Part shown: positions 27,115-35,161 of the stretch, piece by piece
Position numbering within the stretch: the stretch's first letter is position 1
How the letters are laid out: every line of letters begins with the position of its first letter
Origin: Streptomyces sp. NBC_00582
GTDB lineage: Bacteria > Actinomycetota > Actinomycetes > Streptomycetales > Streptomycetaceae
Reading direction: 5' to 3'
DNA: 64,000 nt
Assembly (NCBI RefSeq): GCF_036345155.1
Contig: NZ_CP107772.1
Span: forward strand, 1,736,001-1,800,000
Program-made: the position numbers and the translations under genes
The notes under the pieces: model-generated
Databases searched by the model: none
Told to the model about the DNA's origin: nothing
Seen by the model: only the letters and a program-made list of their open reading frames with translations

Positions 27115-27487
27115 ATGCCCGAGAGAATCAAGCACTCCGTCCTGGTCATGGGCGGCGGCACCTCCGGAAGCGCCCTGACCGTGCTGTTGCGCCGGGCCGG
27201 TATCGCCGTCGACCTGGTCGAGGCGAGCCCGGACCGGAAGGCCTCCGCCGGCTCCGGCATCACCCTCCAGGGCAACGCCCTGCGCGTGCTGCGCGAGGTC
27301 GGTGTGCTGGCGGACGTCGAGAAGGACGGGTACGCCGCCGAGGGGGTCGCCGTCCTCGCCCCCGACGGCACCGTGCTCCACGCCCACGAGGAACTCCGGA
27401 CCGGCGGCGACGACCTGCCCGCCCACATCGGCATGGGAATCGTTCAACGACGTCGACCCCGGTGTCTTCGTCGCGCCGCCGGTCTGA
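27115..27487 (+). pseudogene. FAD-dependent monooxygenase, N-terminal fragment only
   Basis: About 110 codons of an aromatic-ring hydroxylase start are intact: LVMGGGTSGSALTVLLRRAG (FAD dinucleotide fold), DLVEASPDRKASAGSGITLQGNALRVL and a domain edge at DDLPAHIGMGIVQR. About 270 residues, including the second FAD motif GD and the substrate domain, are missing. Near 27437 the sequence joins something else: in the next frame a short tail ESFNDVDPGVFVAPPV ends at 27487 and resembles a gene end I cannot assign. A deletion fusing two genes is the simplest reading. The LysR gene beside it may have lost its target enzyme. Confidence 0.75.
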
Positions 27488-27552
27488 TGCCGCGCGGGAA
27501 GGGCGGGCGGTGGCCGAGGTCCCCGCCCGCGCTTCGCGCGTGCCGCGGTCCG

Positions 27553-27966
27553 CTACGACAGCGGCATGACCGTGCGGTAGGCGAACACCGCGACCGTCGC
27601 GACCACGACGTGCATCAGCAGGAGCGCCACCACGCCGATCACGCCGCCGGCGCCGAAGAGCAGGAAGTCGGGGACGAAGGAGACGACGACAAGGATCGGG
27701 ACCAGCCGACGGACGAGGGCCGCGGGGTCCTTGGACACCTTGCGGACGACGGCCCAGCCGAGCGCGCCGGCGACGGTCCCGACGGCGGTCAGGAAGATGT
27801 AGGAACCCGGCTCGAGCGGCTGGAAGTCGTCCGGCGCGCCCAGGGCCAGGGCGGCGAGCGCGAGCACCGCGTCCGCGACGGACGCCACCACGACGGCGGC
27901 GATCACCCCGGCCACGACGACGAGCGGACCTCGGCGGGCGGCGGCGGCTTCGGAGGCAACAGACAT
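27553..27966 (-). CDS. DUF6069-type four-helix membrane protein
   Basis: 137 residues with four membrane helices: VVVAGVIAAVVVASVADAVL, YIFLTAVGTVAGALGWAVV, LVPILVVVSFVPDFLLFG and a last one containing LLMHVVVATVAVFAY. The pattern and the MH motif in the last helix match DUF6069 proteins of actinomycetes, whose function is unknown. The ATG at 27966 starts the family region; the 19-residue upstream extension overlaps an operator-like palindrome. A paired TTGAA/TCAAG element upstream suggests control by a MarR- or TetR-type repressor encoded elsewhere. Confidence 0.75.
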   Translation of the reverse strand: MSVASEAAAARRGPLVVVAGVIAAVVVASVADAVLALAALALGAPDDFQPLEPGSYIFLTAVGTVAGALGWAVVRKVSKDPAALVRRLVPILVVVSFVPDFLLFGAGGVIGVVALLLMHVVVATVAVFAYRTVMPLS

Positions 27967-28005
27967 GGGGCACCCCAGGGGGACGGATCCTGCGGATCGC
28001 GAAAC

Positions 28006-28060
28006 GCTTGAACTCTCAAGCACACCTCCACCCTCCCCGAATGTGTTTGAAGTTTCAAGC
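28006..28060. promoter_or_regulatory. two TTGAA/TCAAG palindromes upstream of the DUF6069 gene
   Basis: GCTTGAACTCTCAAGC (28006-28021) and GTTTGAAGTTTCAAGC (28045-28060) share the form TTGAAnTnTCAAGC and lie 39 bp apart, close to the four-turn spacing expected for a cooperatively bound repressor. A degenerate copy (TTGAAACCTAAAG) precedes the oxidoreductase gene at about 29306. Confidence 0.5.
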
Positions 28061-28080
28061 CCGTGTGCGACGGTCTTTTG

Positions 28081-28116
28081 AAGGTGACCTCGAAGGTGAC
28101 CTCGAAGGTGACTTCG
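28081..28116. repeat. three 12-bp tandem repeats
   Basis: AAGGTGACCTCG is repeated at 28081, 28093 and 28105 (third copy ACTTCG), in the non-coding gap after the oxidoreductase stop. No function is evident. Confidence 0.85.
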
Positions 28117-28149
28117 AAGGCGGGAAGAGGGCGTGGAGGGGTTCCGGCC

Positions 28150-29256
28150 TCAGGCCGCCGTGTAGCCGAGCTGGCGCCGCATGAACGGGGTCATGAGGGT
28201 CTTCGCCTTGGCGATGGTGGTGGTCCGGGTGCCGAGGACCGCGGTGTCACCGCCCGGCACGGGCACGACGGTCACCCCGTCGGAGGGGCCGAAGGGCACG
28301 ATGAGCGGGGTGCGGTGGACCGCCCGGTAGAAGCGCGTCTTCTTGCTGTGCCGGCCCGAACTGCGCAGATAGGCGCCGATGTTGTGGGCGGCGGTCTCCG
28401 CCTGGGACAGGGCGGCGGGGGTGACCTTGAGCTCGCCGACGTCGTTCACGTCCCCGACCGCGAACACGTCCGGCCGCCCCACGACCCGGAGCATCTTGTC
28501 GACCTTGACGTGCCCGGTGCCGTTGAGCCAGTCGCCGTGCCCGGCCAGGCGCAGCCAGAGCGTGTTGGGGGTGGTGCCGGTCGCCCAGAAGGAGAGGTCG
28601 GCGGCGAGGACGGCGCCGCGGGCGTCGCGATAGGTGCCGAAGTCGTTCCCGGGGGAGATGAAGGACTCCAGCCGCACCTCCACATCGTGGGACTCCAGCC
28701 AGGCGCGGGCCCTGCGACCGGCGCGGGCGCTGCCCGTCGAGGTCAGCAGCTCCGGCCCGGAATGGGCGAGGGTGACCCGGGCGTCCGGGCGGGCCAGCCG
28801 GATCTCGGCGCCGAGTTCGACCCCGGAGGGCCCGCCGCCGACGACGAGGACGTGCTCGGCCACGGCGATCTTCCGCTGGTACTGACCGAACACCCTGGCC
28901 GCCTCCTCGGCGGTGCCGCCGCTGAAACGGGCCGGTTCGGGGTAGTCGGCCCCGGTGGCGATCACCAGGACGTCGTACGGCAGCCGCTCGCCCGCCGCGA
29001 GGACGACCTCCCGAGCGACCGGGTCGATCCGGACCGCCTTGCCCACGACCACCCGGCCGTGCCGCAGCAGGCGGTCGTAGGGGATGAAGGGGGTCACCGT
29101 CCACTCCGGGCGCACACCGGCGCGGAGCGAGGCGATGCGATGGAAGAAGACCTCCTTGCGGTCCACGAGTGTGACGTTCACCGTCGCGTCCAGGCGCTTC
29201 GCCAGACGGACGCCCGCGTAACCGCCGCCTATCACCACTACGTTGCCGTCTCGCAC
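28150..29256 (-). CDS. NAD(P)/FAD-dependent oxidoreductase (type II NADH dehydrogenase / AIF-like)
   Basis: 368 residues. FAD site VVVIGGGYAGVRLAKRL at the N-terminus, ATG motif VIATGADYPEP, a second dinucleotide fold VLVVGGGPSGVELGAEI for NAD(P)H, and the FAD-ribityl motif FAVGDVNDV near residue 270. This is the NDH-2/FSP1-like layout; the C-terminal amphipathic region could bind membrane. It probably passes electrons from NAD(P)H to a quinone. The GTG at 29256 has AGGAGA at ideal spacing. The upstream TTGAA half-palindrome hints at co-regulation with the DUF6069 gene. Confidence 0.88.
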   Translation of the reverse strand: MRDGNVVVIGGGYAGVRLAKRLDATVNVTLVDRKEVFFHRIASLRAGVRPEWTVTPFIPYDRLLRHGRVVVGKAVRIDPVAREVVLAAGERLPYDVLVIATGADYPEPARFSGGTAEEAARVFGQYQRKIAVAEHVLVVGGGPSGVELGAEIRLARPDARVTLAHSGPELLTSTGSARAGRRARAWLESHDVEVRLESFISPGNDFGTYRDARGAVLAADLSFWATGTTPNTLWLRLAGHGDWLNGTGHVKVDKMLRVVGRPDVFAVGDVNDVGELKVTPAALSQAETAAHNIGAYLRSSGRHSKKTRFYRAVHRTPLIVPFGPSDGVTVVPVPGGDTAVLGTRTTTIAKAKTLMTPFMRRQLGYTAA

Positions 29257-29374
29257 AACGGGTCTCCTGTGCTGCGTGGGGGGAATGAGCGCGAGCGTAG
29301 CCCCTTGAAACCTAAAGCACTTGGGGAGTTCGTGAAGGTTCGGTGAAGAGGTGCCGAGCCGTACGGCAGCTGTA

Positions 29375-30406
29375 TCAGGCCGCCGTCCCCGGAACCGGCC
29401 CACTGGTCCCCCGTACCACCAACCGGGGATCCAACACCGCCTCCCGCCGGGGGAGTTCGGGACTCTCCAGCCGCTCCATGGCGAACCGCACGGCACGCTC
29501 CGCCATCAGCACCGCGTCCTGCCGGACGGTGGTCAGACCGATCGGCATCAGATGGGAGAGGTGGCTGTCGTCGTAGCCGACGACGGACACATCCCGCGGC
29601 ACCTCCACACCGGCCCGCGCCAGGGACATCAACACCCCCATGGCACAGCGGTCGTTGCCCGCGAGGACCGCCGTCGGCAGCGGCAGCCCCCGGTCACGCT
29701 CCGCGAGCAGCAGCAGACCGGTCTCGATGCCCGACCGCTCGGTGTGCTCGCCGGGGATGACCCGCACCTCGGACGCCAGCCCGTGCCGGCGCATCGCCGC
29801 CCGGTAGGCACGCCGCCGGTCGACCGAACCGGGCCCACGGCCGCCGTCGATGTGCACGATCCGCCGGTGCCCCAGCCCGACGAGGTGGTCCATGGCCTGC
29901 CGTACACCCTCCCCCTCGGCGGAGTGCACGAAGTCGGCGCGCGCCCGGGGCGCCCCGCGGCCCACCGACACGGTGGCCACCCGCCGCCCCAGCTCGTCGA
30001 GATCGACGGCTCCCGCCTCGGAGCCGAGCACGATCAGCGCCTCGCAGCGGTGCCCGAGCAGCGCCTCCACGGCCTGGGCCTCGCTGCGCCCTTCGGCGGC
30101 GGCGGAGAGGAGCACGTCGTAGCCGAGCCGTTCCGCCTCCGGGTAGATCCCCTGGATGAGGTCCTTGTGGAAGGTCTGCTGCACGGCGAACATCACGCCG
30201 AGGGTGCGGCTGCGCCCCCGCGCCAGCAGCCGGGCCGCGTTGTCGGGCCGGTAACCGATCTCGTCGGCGACCTTCAGCACCCGCTCCCGGGTCTCCTCGC
30301 TCGCCCCCGGCTGGTTGCGGAACACGATCGAGACGAGCGCCCGCGAGACACCGGCCTGCGCCGCCACGTCCGCCATCGTGGGCCGCCGCCCGCCCGAAGC
30401 ATCCAC
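29375..30406 (-). CDS. LacI-family repressor of the inositol cluster
   Basis: 343 residues. HTH at 10-60 (TMADVAAQAGVSRALVSIVFRNQPGAS) with a hinge helix ending NAARLLARGRSRTLGV, then a periplasmic-binding-protein-like sensor domain. It is divergent from iolC, with a LacI-type palindrome overlapping the iol promoter, so it very likely represses the operon until an inositol-derived ligand binds. In other bacteria this role is played by unrelated DeoR/RpiR/GntR types. The start is a GTG preceded by GGAGGG. Confidence 0.92.
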   Translation of the reverse strand: MDASGGRRPTMADVAAQAGVSRALVSIVFRNQPGASEETRERVLKVADEIGYRPDNAARLLARGRSRTLGVMFAVQQTFHKDLIQGIYPEAERLGYDVLLSAAAEGRSEAQAVEALLGHRCEALIVLGSEAGAVDLDELGRRVATVSVGRGAPRARADFVHSAEGEGVRQAMDHLVGLGHRRIVHIDGGRGPGSVDRRRAYRAAMRRHGLASEVRVIPGEHTERSGIETGLLLLAERDRGLPLPTAVLAGNDRCAMGVLMSLARAGVEVPRDVSVVGYDDSHLSHLMPIGLTTVRQDAVLMAERAVRFAMERLESPELPRREAVLDPRLVVRGTSGPVPGTAA

Positions 30407-30472
30407 CCGTGATCCGCCCTCCGACGGGGCCCACCTCGGCGGGCCCGCCTGAAATCCCCCGGCAACAAGCTA

Positions 30473-30524
30473 TTGACATGACATTTGGACAGGGGTCATC
30501 GTACTGGCACTAGAGCGCGCTAGT
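30473..30524 (+). promoter_or_regulatory. iol operon promoter with LacI-type operator
   Basis: A -35 box TTGACA (30473-30478) and a weak -10 at about 30497-30502 (CATCGT, 18-bp spacing) are followed by ACTAGAGCGCGCTAGT (30509-30524), a palindrome with one mismatch per arm and the central GCGC typical of LacI operators. A partial second copy TAGAGCGCG follows directly. Binding there would block transcription initiation. Confidence 0.6.
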
Positions 30525-30589
30525 AGAGCGCGACAGGAACTCCTTCCCCGATAGCTCCCCGGTGGTTCCGGAGCGAAAGGACACCAAGC

Positions 30590-31546
30590 GTGATGTCGTT
30601 CGAAGTGCTGACCATGGGCCGGGTGGGAGTGGATGTGTATCCGCTCCAGACCGGGGTGGGGCTGGCCGAGGTCACCTCGTTCGGCAAGTACCTGGGCGGG
30701 AGCCCGACGAATGTCGCGGTGGCCGCGGCGCGGTACGGGCGTTCGGCGGCCGTGATCACGAAGACGGGCCGGGATCCGTTCGGTGCGTATGTGCGGGCGG
30801 CGCTGGCCGGGTACGGGGTCGACGCCCGGTATGTGGGGACCTCGGAGGTGGCGCCGACGCCGGTGACGTTCTGTGAGATCTTCCCGCCGGACGATTTCCC
30901 GCTGTACTTCTACCGCCTGCCGAAGGCCCCTGACCTGGACATCGCGGAGGGGGAGGTGGATCTGGGGGCGGTGCGCGCGGCGGCGGTCTTCTGGGTCACG
31001 GGGACGGGGCTGTGCGAGGAGCCGAGCCGGTCGGCGACGCTGGCGGCGCTTCAGGCGCGGGCCGGGGCCGGAGTGACGGTGTTCGATCTGGACTGGCGGC
31101 CGATGTTCTGGGGGGATCCGGCCGGGGCGCGGGCGCTGTACGCGGAGGCGTTGCGGCACAGCACGGTGGCGGTGGGCAATCTCGACGAGGTCGAGGTGGC
31201 GACGGGTGAGCGGGAGCCGTATGCGGCGGCGAAGGCGCTGCTGGCGGCGGGTGTGGAGCTGGCGGTGGTGAAGCAGGGCCCGCGTGGGGTGTTGGCGATG
31301 GGCCGGGACGGGGTCGCGGTGGAGGTGGCGCCGGTGCCGGTGGACGTGGTCAACGGACTCGGGGCCGGGGACGCGTTCGGGGGTGCGCTGTGTCATGGGC
31401 TGCTGTCGGGGTGGGATGTGCGGCGGACGGTGTCCTTCGCCAACGCCGCCGGGGCGATCGTCGCCGGGCGGCTGGCCTGTTCCGAGGCCATGCCGACCGA
31501 AGCCGAGGTCGACGCGAAGCTGGGTGAGGTGGCCCGTGCCGTCTGA
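30590..31546 (+). CDS. iolC: 5-dehydro-2-deoxygluconokinase
   Basis: 318 residues, PfkB/ribokinase fold. It phosphorylates 2-deoxy-5-keto-gluconate in myo-inositol breakdown. Signatures: MGRVGVDVYPLQTGVGL, GGSPTNVAVAAARYG, and the PfkB C-terminal motif NGLGAGDAFGGALCHGLL with catalytic Asp. The canonical family motif starts DTVNGTGAGD; here it is DVVNGLGAGD, a tolerated change. A GTG at 30590 (spacing 8 from AAGGA) or the ATG one codon later may start it. It is the first gene of the operon and overlaps the next by 11 bases. Confidence 0.93.
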   Translation: MMSFEVLTMGRVGVDVYPLQTGVGLAEVTSFGKYLGGSPTNVAVAAARYGRSAAVITKTGRDPFGAYVRAALAGYGVDARYVGTSEVAPTPVTFCEIFPPDDFPLYFYRLPKAPDLDIAEGEVDLGAVRAAAVFWVTGTGLCEEPSRSATLAALQARAGAGVTVFDLDWRPMFWGDPAGARALYAEALRHSTVAVGNLDEVEVATGEREPYAAAKALLAAGVELAVVKQGPRGVLAMGRDGVAVEVAPVPVDVVNGLGAGDAFGGALCHGLLSGWDVRRTVSFANAAGAIVAGRLACSEAMPTEAEVDAKLGEVARAV

Positions 31547-32408
31547 GAGGCTGAGCCGGATCGTGTCGGCCCGGGTGAACGATCCCGGTGCGGTCGCGGC
31601 TGCCGCCGCCCGCCGGGTGAGGGCGACCTCGCTGCTGGGAGAGCACGGCAGGGCGATGATCATCGCCGCCGACCATCCCGCCCGGGGCGCCAACGGCGTC
31701 GGCGGCGACCCGAACGCCATGGCGGATCGTTTCGAGCTGCTGGACCGCATGTGCGTCGCGCTCGAACGCCCGGGCGTGACAGGCGTGTTGGCCACCGCCG
31801 ACATCCTGGAAGACCTGCTGCTGCTCGGTGTGCTGGACGGCAAGAGCGTGTTCGGTTCGATGAACCGGGCGGGGCTCGCGGGGTCGGTGTTCGAGATCGA
31901 CGACCGGTTCACCGGGTACGACGCGCCCACGATCGCCGAGATGGGCTTCGACGGCGGCAAGATGCTCACCCGGATCGCCCTCGGCGACCCGGCCACGCCC
32001 TCCGTCCTGGAGAACACCGCCCACGCCGTGGACGCCCTCAACGACCGTCGACTCATCGCGATGGTGGAGCCGTTCATCTCGGTCTGGCAGGACGGGAGGA
32101 TCCGTAACGACCTGTCGACGGACGCGGTCGTCAAGTCGGTCACCATCGCCTCGGGCCTGGGCCGCCGCACCGCCTATACGTGGCTGAAGCTGCCCGTGGT
32201 CGACGGCATGGAACGTGTCCTCGCGGCCTCCACCCTGCCGGCGCTGCTGCTGGGCGGCGAGGTCAAGGACGCGGATGCCGCGTTCGCGTCCTGGGGCAAG
32301 GCGCTCAGGCAGCCGACCGCGCAGGGTCTGGTCGTGGGCCGCTCGCTGCTCTACCCCGCGGGCAAAGACGTCGCGGGCGCGGTGGACAAGGCGGTGAGCC
32401 TGCTGTGA
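31536..32408 (+). CDS. Cgl0159-type (beta/alpha)8 aldolase of inositol catabolism
   Basis: 290 residues, a class I aldolase-like TIM barrel of the DeoC/LacD relation: AMIIAADHPARGANGVGG at the first strand, SVFGSMNRAGLAG, GFDGGKMLTRI, MVEPFISVW and YTWLKLPVVDG with a candidate Schiff-base Lys, then LLLGGEV. In Corynebacterium the homologue sits in the iol cluster. It probably cleaves 6-phospho-5-keto-2-deoxygluconate into dihydroxyacetone phosphate and malonate semialdehyde, the IolJ step; no class II IolJ is present in this window. The GTG start lies inside the end of iolC with GAGGTGG upstream. Confidence 0.82.
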   Translation: MPSERLSRIVSARVNDPGAVAAAAARRVRATSLLGEHGRAMIIAADHPARGANGVGGDPNAMADRFELLDRMCVALERPGVTGVLATADILEDLLLLGVLDGKSVFGSMNRAGLAGSVFEIDDRFTGYDAPTIAEMGFDGGKMLTRIALGDPATPSVLENTAHAVDALNDRRLIAMVEPFISVWQDGRIRNDLSTDAVVKSVTIASGLGRRTAYTWLKLPVVDGMERVLAASTLPALLLGGEVKDADAAFASWGKALRQPTAQGLVVGRSLLYPAGKDVAGAVDKAVSLL

Positions 32409-33274
32409 CCGGCAGATACCACCTCCCGGCCGGTTCGGCGGCCGACGGCCCCTACGACCTCCTGGTCACCCCGGAGTCGGCGGGCTGGGGACACTCCGGC
32501 CTCAGGACCCTGTCCCTGGGACCGGGAGAGGCACACGCCCTCACCACGGACGACTGCGAGTTCCTGGTCCTGCCGCTGACGGGATCCTGCACCGTCACCG
32601 TCGCCGGTCGGAACTTCGAACTCGACGGTCGGCGGGACGTGTTCGCCTCGGTCACCGACTTCGCCTACCTCCCCAGCGAGTCGGAGGCCCTCATCAGCAG
32701 CGCGCAGGGAGGTCTGTTCGCGCTGCCCAACGCCCGTACCGGGCGGGGCTCACTCCCCGCCCGGTACGGGCGCAAGGAGGACGTCCCCGTCGAACTCCGG
32801 GGCGCCGGCGCGTGCTCGCGGCAGGTCAACAACTACTGCCTGCCCGGAACCTTCGACGCCGAACGGCTCCTGGTCTGTGAGGTGCTCACCCCTGGTGGGA
32901 ACTGGTCCTCCTACCCCCCTCACAAGCACGACCGGGCCCGGCCCGGCGAGGAGTCCGAGCTGGAGGAGATCTACTACTTCCAGATCGCCGACGGGAAGAA
33001 CGGCTTCGGCTACCAGCGGGTCCACGGCACCGAAGACCGGCCGATCGACGTACTCGCCGAGGTGCGCTCGGGCGACGCGGTGCTGATCCCCCACGGCTGG
33101 CACGGGCCGTCGGTCGCCGCGCCGGGCTACGACCTGTACTACCTCAACGTCATGGCCGGCCCGGGACAGGACCGTGCCTGGCTGATCTGCGACGACCCCG
33201 CGCACGGCTGGGTCCGCTCCACCTGGGACACCCAGGACGTGGACGACCGGCTGCCCTTCGGAGAACCCTCATGA
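32405..33274 (+). CDS. iolB: 5-deoxy-glucuronate isomerase
   Basis: 289 residues, a double cupin. It isomerises 5-deoxy-glucuronate to 2-deoxy-5-keto-gluconate, between IolD and IolC. Metal-binding residues are visible in the C-terminal cupin: YPPHKHDR, then an acidic LEEIYYFQI and later HGWHGPSVA. The start GTG overlaps the previous stop (GTGA) and the stop overlaps iolD (ATGA), so the genes are translationally coupled. Confidence 0.95.
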   Translation: MTGRYHLPAGSAADGPYDLLVTPESAGWGHSGLRTLSLGPGEAHALTTDDCEFLVLPLTGSCTVTVAGRNFELDGRRDVFASVTDFAYLPSESEALISSAQGGLFALPNARTGRGSLPARYGRKEDVPVELRGAGACSRQVNNYCLPGTFDAERLLVCEVLTPGGNWSSYPPHKHDRARPGEESELEEIYYFQIADGKNGFGYQRVHGTEDRPIDVLAEVRSGDAVLIPHGWHGPSVAAPGYDLYYLNVMAGPGQDRAWLICDDPAHGWVRSTWDTQDVDDRLPFGEPS

Positions 33275-35148
33275 ACACCGTACGACTGACCACCGCCCAG
33301 GCCCTGGTCCGCTTCCTCGCCGCCCAGTACAGCGAGCGCGACGGCCAGGAGCAGCGCCTGATCCCCGGTGTGTGGGGGATCTTCGGGCACGGCAACGTGG
33401 CCGGTATCGGCCAGGCACTGCTGCAGGCGGCCACGACCGGCGAGGCCGACCTGCCGTACTACCTGGCCCGCAACGAGCAGGGCATGGTCCACGCCTCCGT
33501 CGCCTACGCCAAGATGCGCGACCGGCTGGCGACCTTCGCCTGCACCGCCTCCACCGGGCCCGGCTCCACCAACATGATCACCGGCGCGGCGCTCGCCACC
33601 ACCAACCGCATCCCGGTCCTGCTGCTGCCCTCCGACATGTTCGCCACGAGGGCGGCCGACCCCGTCCTGCAACAGTTGGAGGACACCCGGGGCGGTGACG
33701 TCACGGTCAACGACACCTTCCGCGCGGTGTCGAAGTACTTCGACCGCGTCCAGCGCCCCGAGCAGCTGATCCCCGCCGCGCTGGCGGCGATGCGGGTGCT
33801 GACGGACCCGGTCGAGACCGGTGCCGTCACCCTCGCCCTGCCGCAGGACGTGCAGGCCGAGGCCCACGACTGGCCCATCGAGTTCTTCCGCCGCCGCGTC
33901 TGGCACGTGGGCCGCCCCGTGCCTGAACCGGCCGCCGTCGAGCGGGCCGTGCGCCTGCTGCGCAACGCCAGGAAGCCGCTGATCGTGGCCGGCGGCGGGG
34001 CCGTCTACTCCGGTGCGGAGACCGTGCTGCGGGCGTTCGCCGAGGGGACCGGGATCCCGGTCGCCGACACCCACGCCGGCAAGGGCGCGGTGCCGTGGGA
34101 CCACCCGTATGCGGTGGGCGGCATCGGCTCGACGGGGTCCCACGCGGCGAACGAGCTCGCGAAGGACGCCGACGTCGTCCTCGGTATCGGCACCCGGTAC
34201 TCCGATTTCACCACCGCCTCCCACACGGTGTTCGCCAACCCGGATGTCACCTTCGTCAACCTCAACGTCGCCCGTCTGGACGCGGTGAAGCACTCCGCCG
34301 AACCCCTCGTCGCCGACGCCCGCCTCGGCATCCAGGCCCTCGCGGCAGCCCTCACCGACTGGGAAGTCGCCCCCGGATACCGACGGCACACGCGTGAACT
34401 CATCGCCCGTACGCGGGAGATCGAGGAAGCCTGCTTCCACGTCGGTCACGGCCCGCTGCCCGCGCAGACCGAGATCCTCGGCGCTCTCAACGACGTCCTG
34501 GACGACCGGGCCGTGGTCATCAACGCGGCCGGTTCCATGCCCGGCGACCTGCAACAGCTCTGGCGTGCCCGCGACCCGAAGGCCTACCACGTCGAGTACG
34601 CCTACTCCTGCATGGGCTACGAGGTCGCCGCCGGCGTCGGCGCCAAGATGGCCGACCCCACCCGCGAGGTCGTCGTCCTGGTCGGTGACGGCTCGTATCT
34701 GATGATGGCCCAGGAGATCGTCACCATGGTCTCCGAAGGACTGAAGGTCGTCATCGTCCTCGTCCAGAACCACGGCTTCGCCTCCATCGGCGCCCTGTCC
34801 GAATCCCTCGGCTCCCAGCGCTTCGGCACCGCATACCGCTACCGCAACGGCGACTCCGGGCTCCTCGACGGCGGCGTCCTGCCCGTCGATCTCGCCGCCA
34901 ACGCCTCCTCCCTGGGCGCCGACGTCCTGCACGCCACCAGCGTCGAGGAGTTCCGCACGGCGATGGAGAAGGCCAAGGCCGCCACCCGCACCACGGTCGT
35001 GCACGTCGAGACCGACCTCTACGGCCCCCACCCACCCGGCCACGGCTGGTGGGACGTCCCGGTCAGCGAAGTCTCCGCCCTCGACACCACCCGCACCGCC
35101 CACGAGACCTACGCCGCCCACAAGCAAGCCCAGCGGCACTACCTCTGA
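33271..35148 (+). CDS. iolD: 3D-(3,5/4)-trihydroxycyclohexane-1,2-dione acylhydrolase
   Basis: 625 residues, thiamine-diphosphate-dependent, related to acetolactate synthase. It opens the ring of the trihydroxycyclohexanedione made from inosose. The N-terminal PYR domain has the GNEQ-like ARNEQGMVHASVAYAK and CTASTGPGSTNMITGAA. The C-terminal PP domain has the ThDP motif GDGSYLMMAQEIVTMVSEG ending in QNHGFASIG. The length is that of the family. An ATGA overlap couples it to iolB. Confidence 0.96.
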   Translation: MNTVRLTTAQALVRFLAAQYSERDGQEQRLIPGVWGIFGHGNVAGIGQALLQAATTGEADLPYYLARNEQGMVHASVAYAKMRDRLATFACTASTGPGSTNMITGAALATTNRIPVLLLPSDMFATRAADPVLQQLEDTRGGDVTVNDTFRAVSKYFDRVQRPEQLIPAALAAMRVLTDPVETGAVTLALPQDVQAEAHDWPIEFFRRRVWHVGRPVPEPAAVERAVRLLRNARKPLIVAGGGAVYSGAETVLRAFAEGTGIPVADTHAGKGAVPWDHPYAVGGIGSTGSHAANELAKDADVVLGIGTRYSDFTTASHTVFANPDVTFVNLNVARLDAVKHSAEPLVADARLGIQALAAALTDWEVAPGYRRHTRELIARTREIEEACFHVGHGPLPAQTEILGALNDVLDDRAVVINAAGSMPGDLQQLWRARDPKAYHVEYAYSCMGYEVAAGVGAKMADPTREVVVLVGDGSYLMMAQEIVTMVSEGLKVVIVLVQNHGFASIGALSESLGSQRFGTAYRYRNGDSGLLDGGVLPVDLAANASSLGADVLHATSVEEFRTAMEKAKAATRTTVVHVETDLYGPHPPGHGWWDVPVSEVSALDTTRTAHETYAAHKQAQRHYL

Positions 35149-35161
35149 GAAGGACCCTCAC

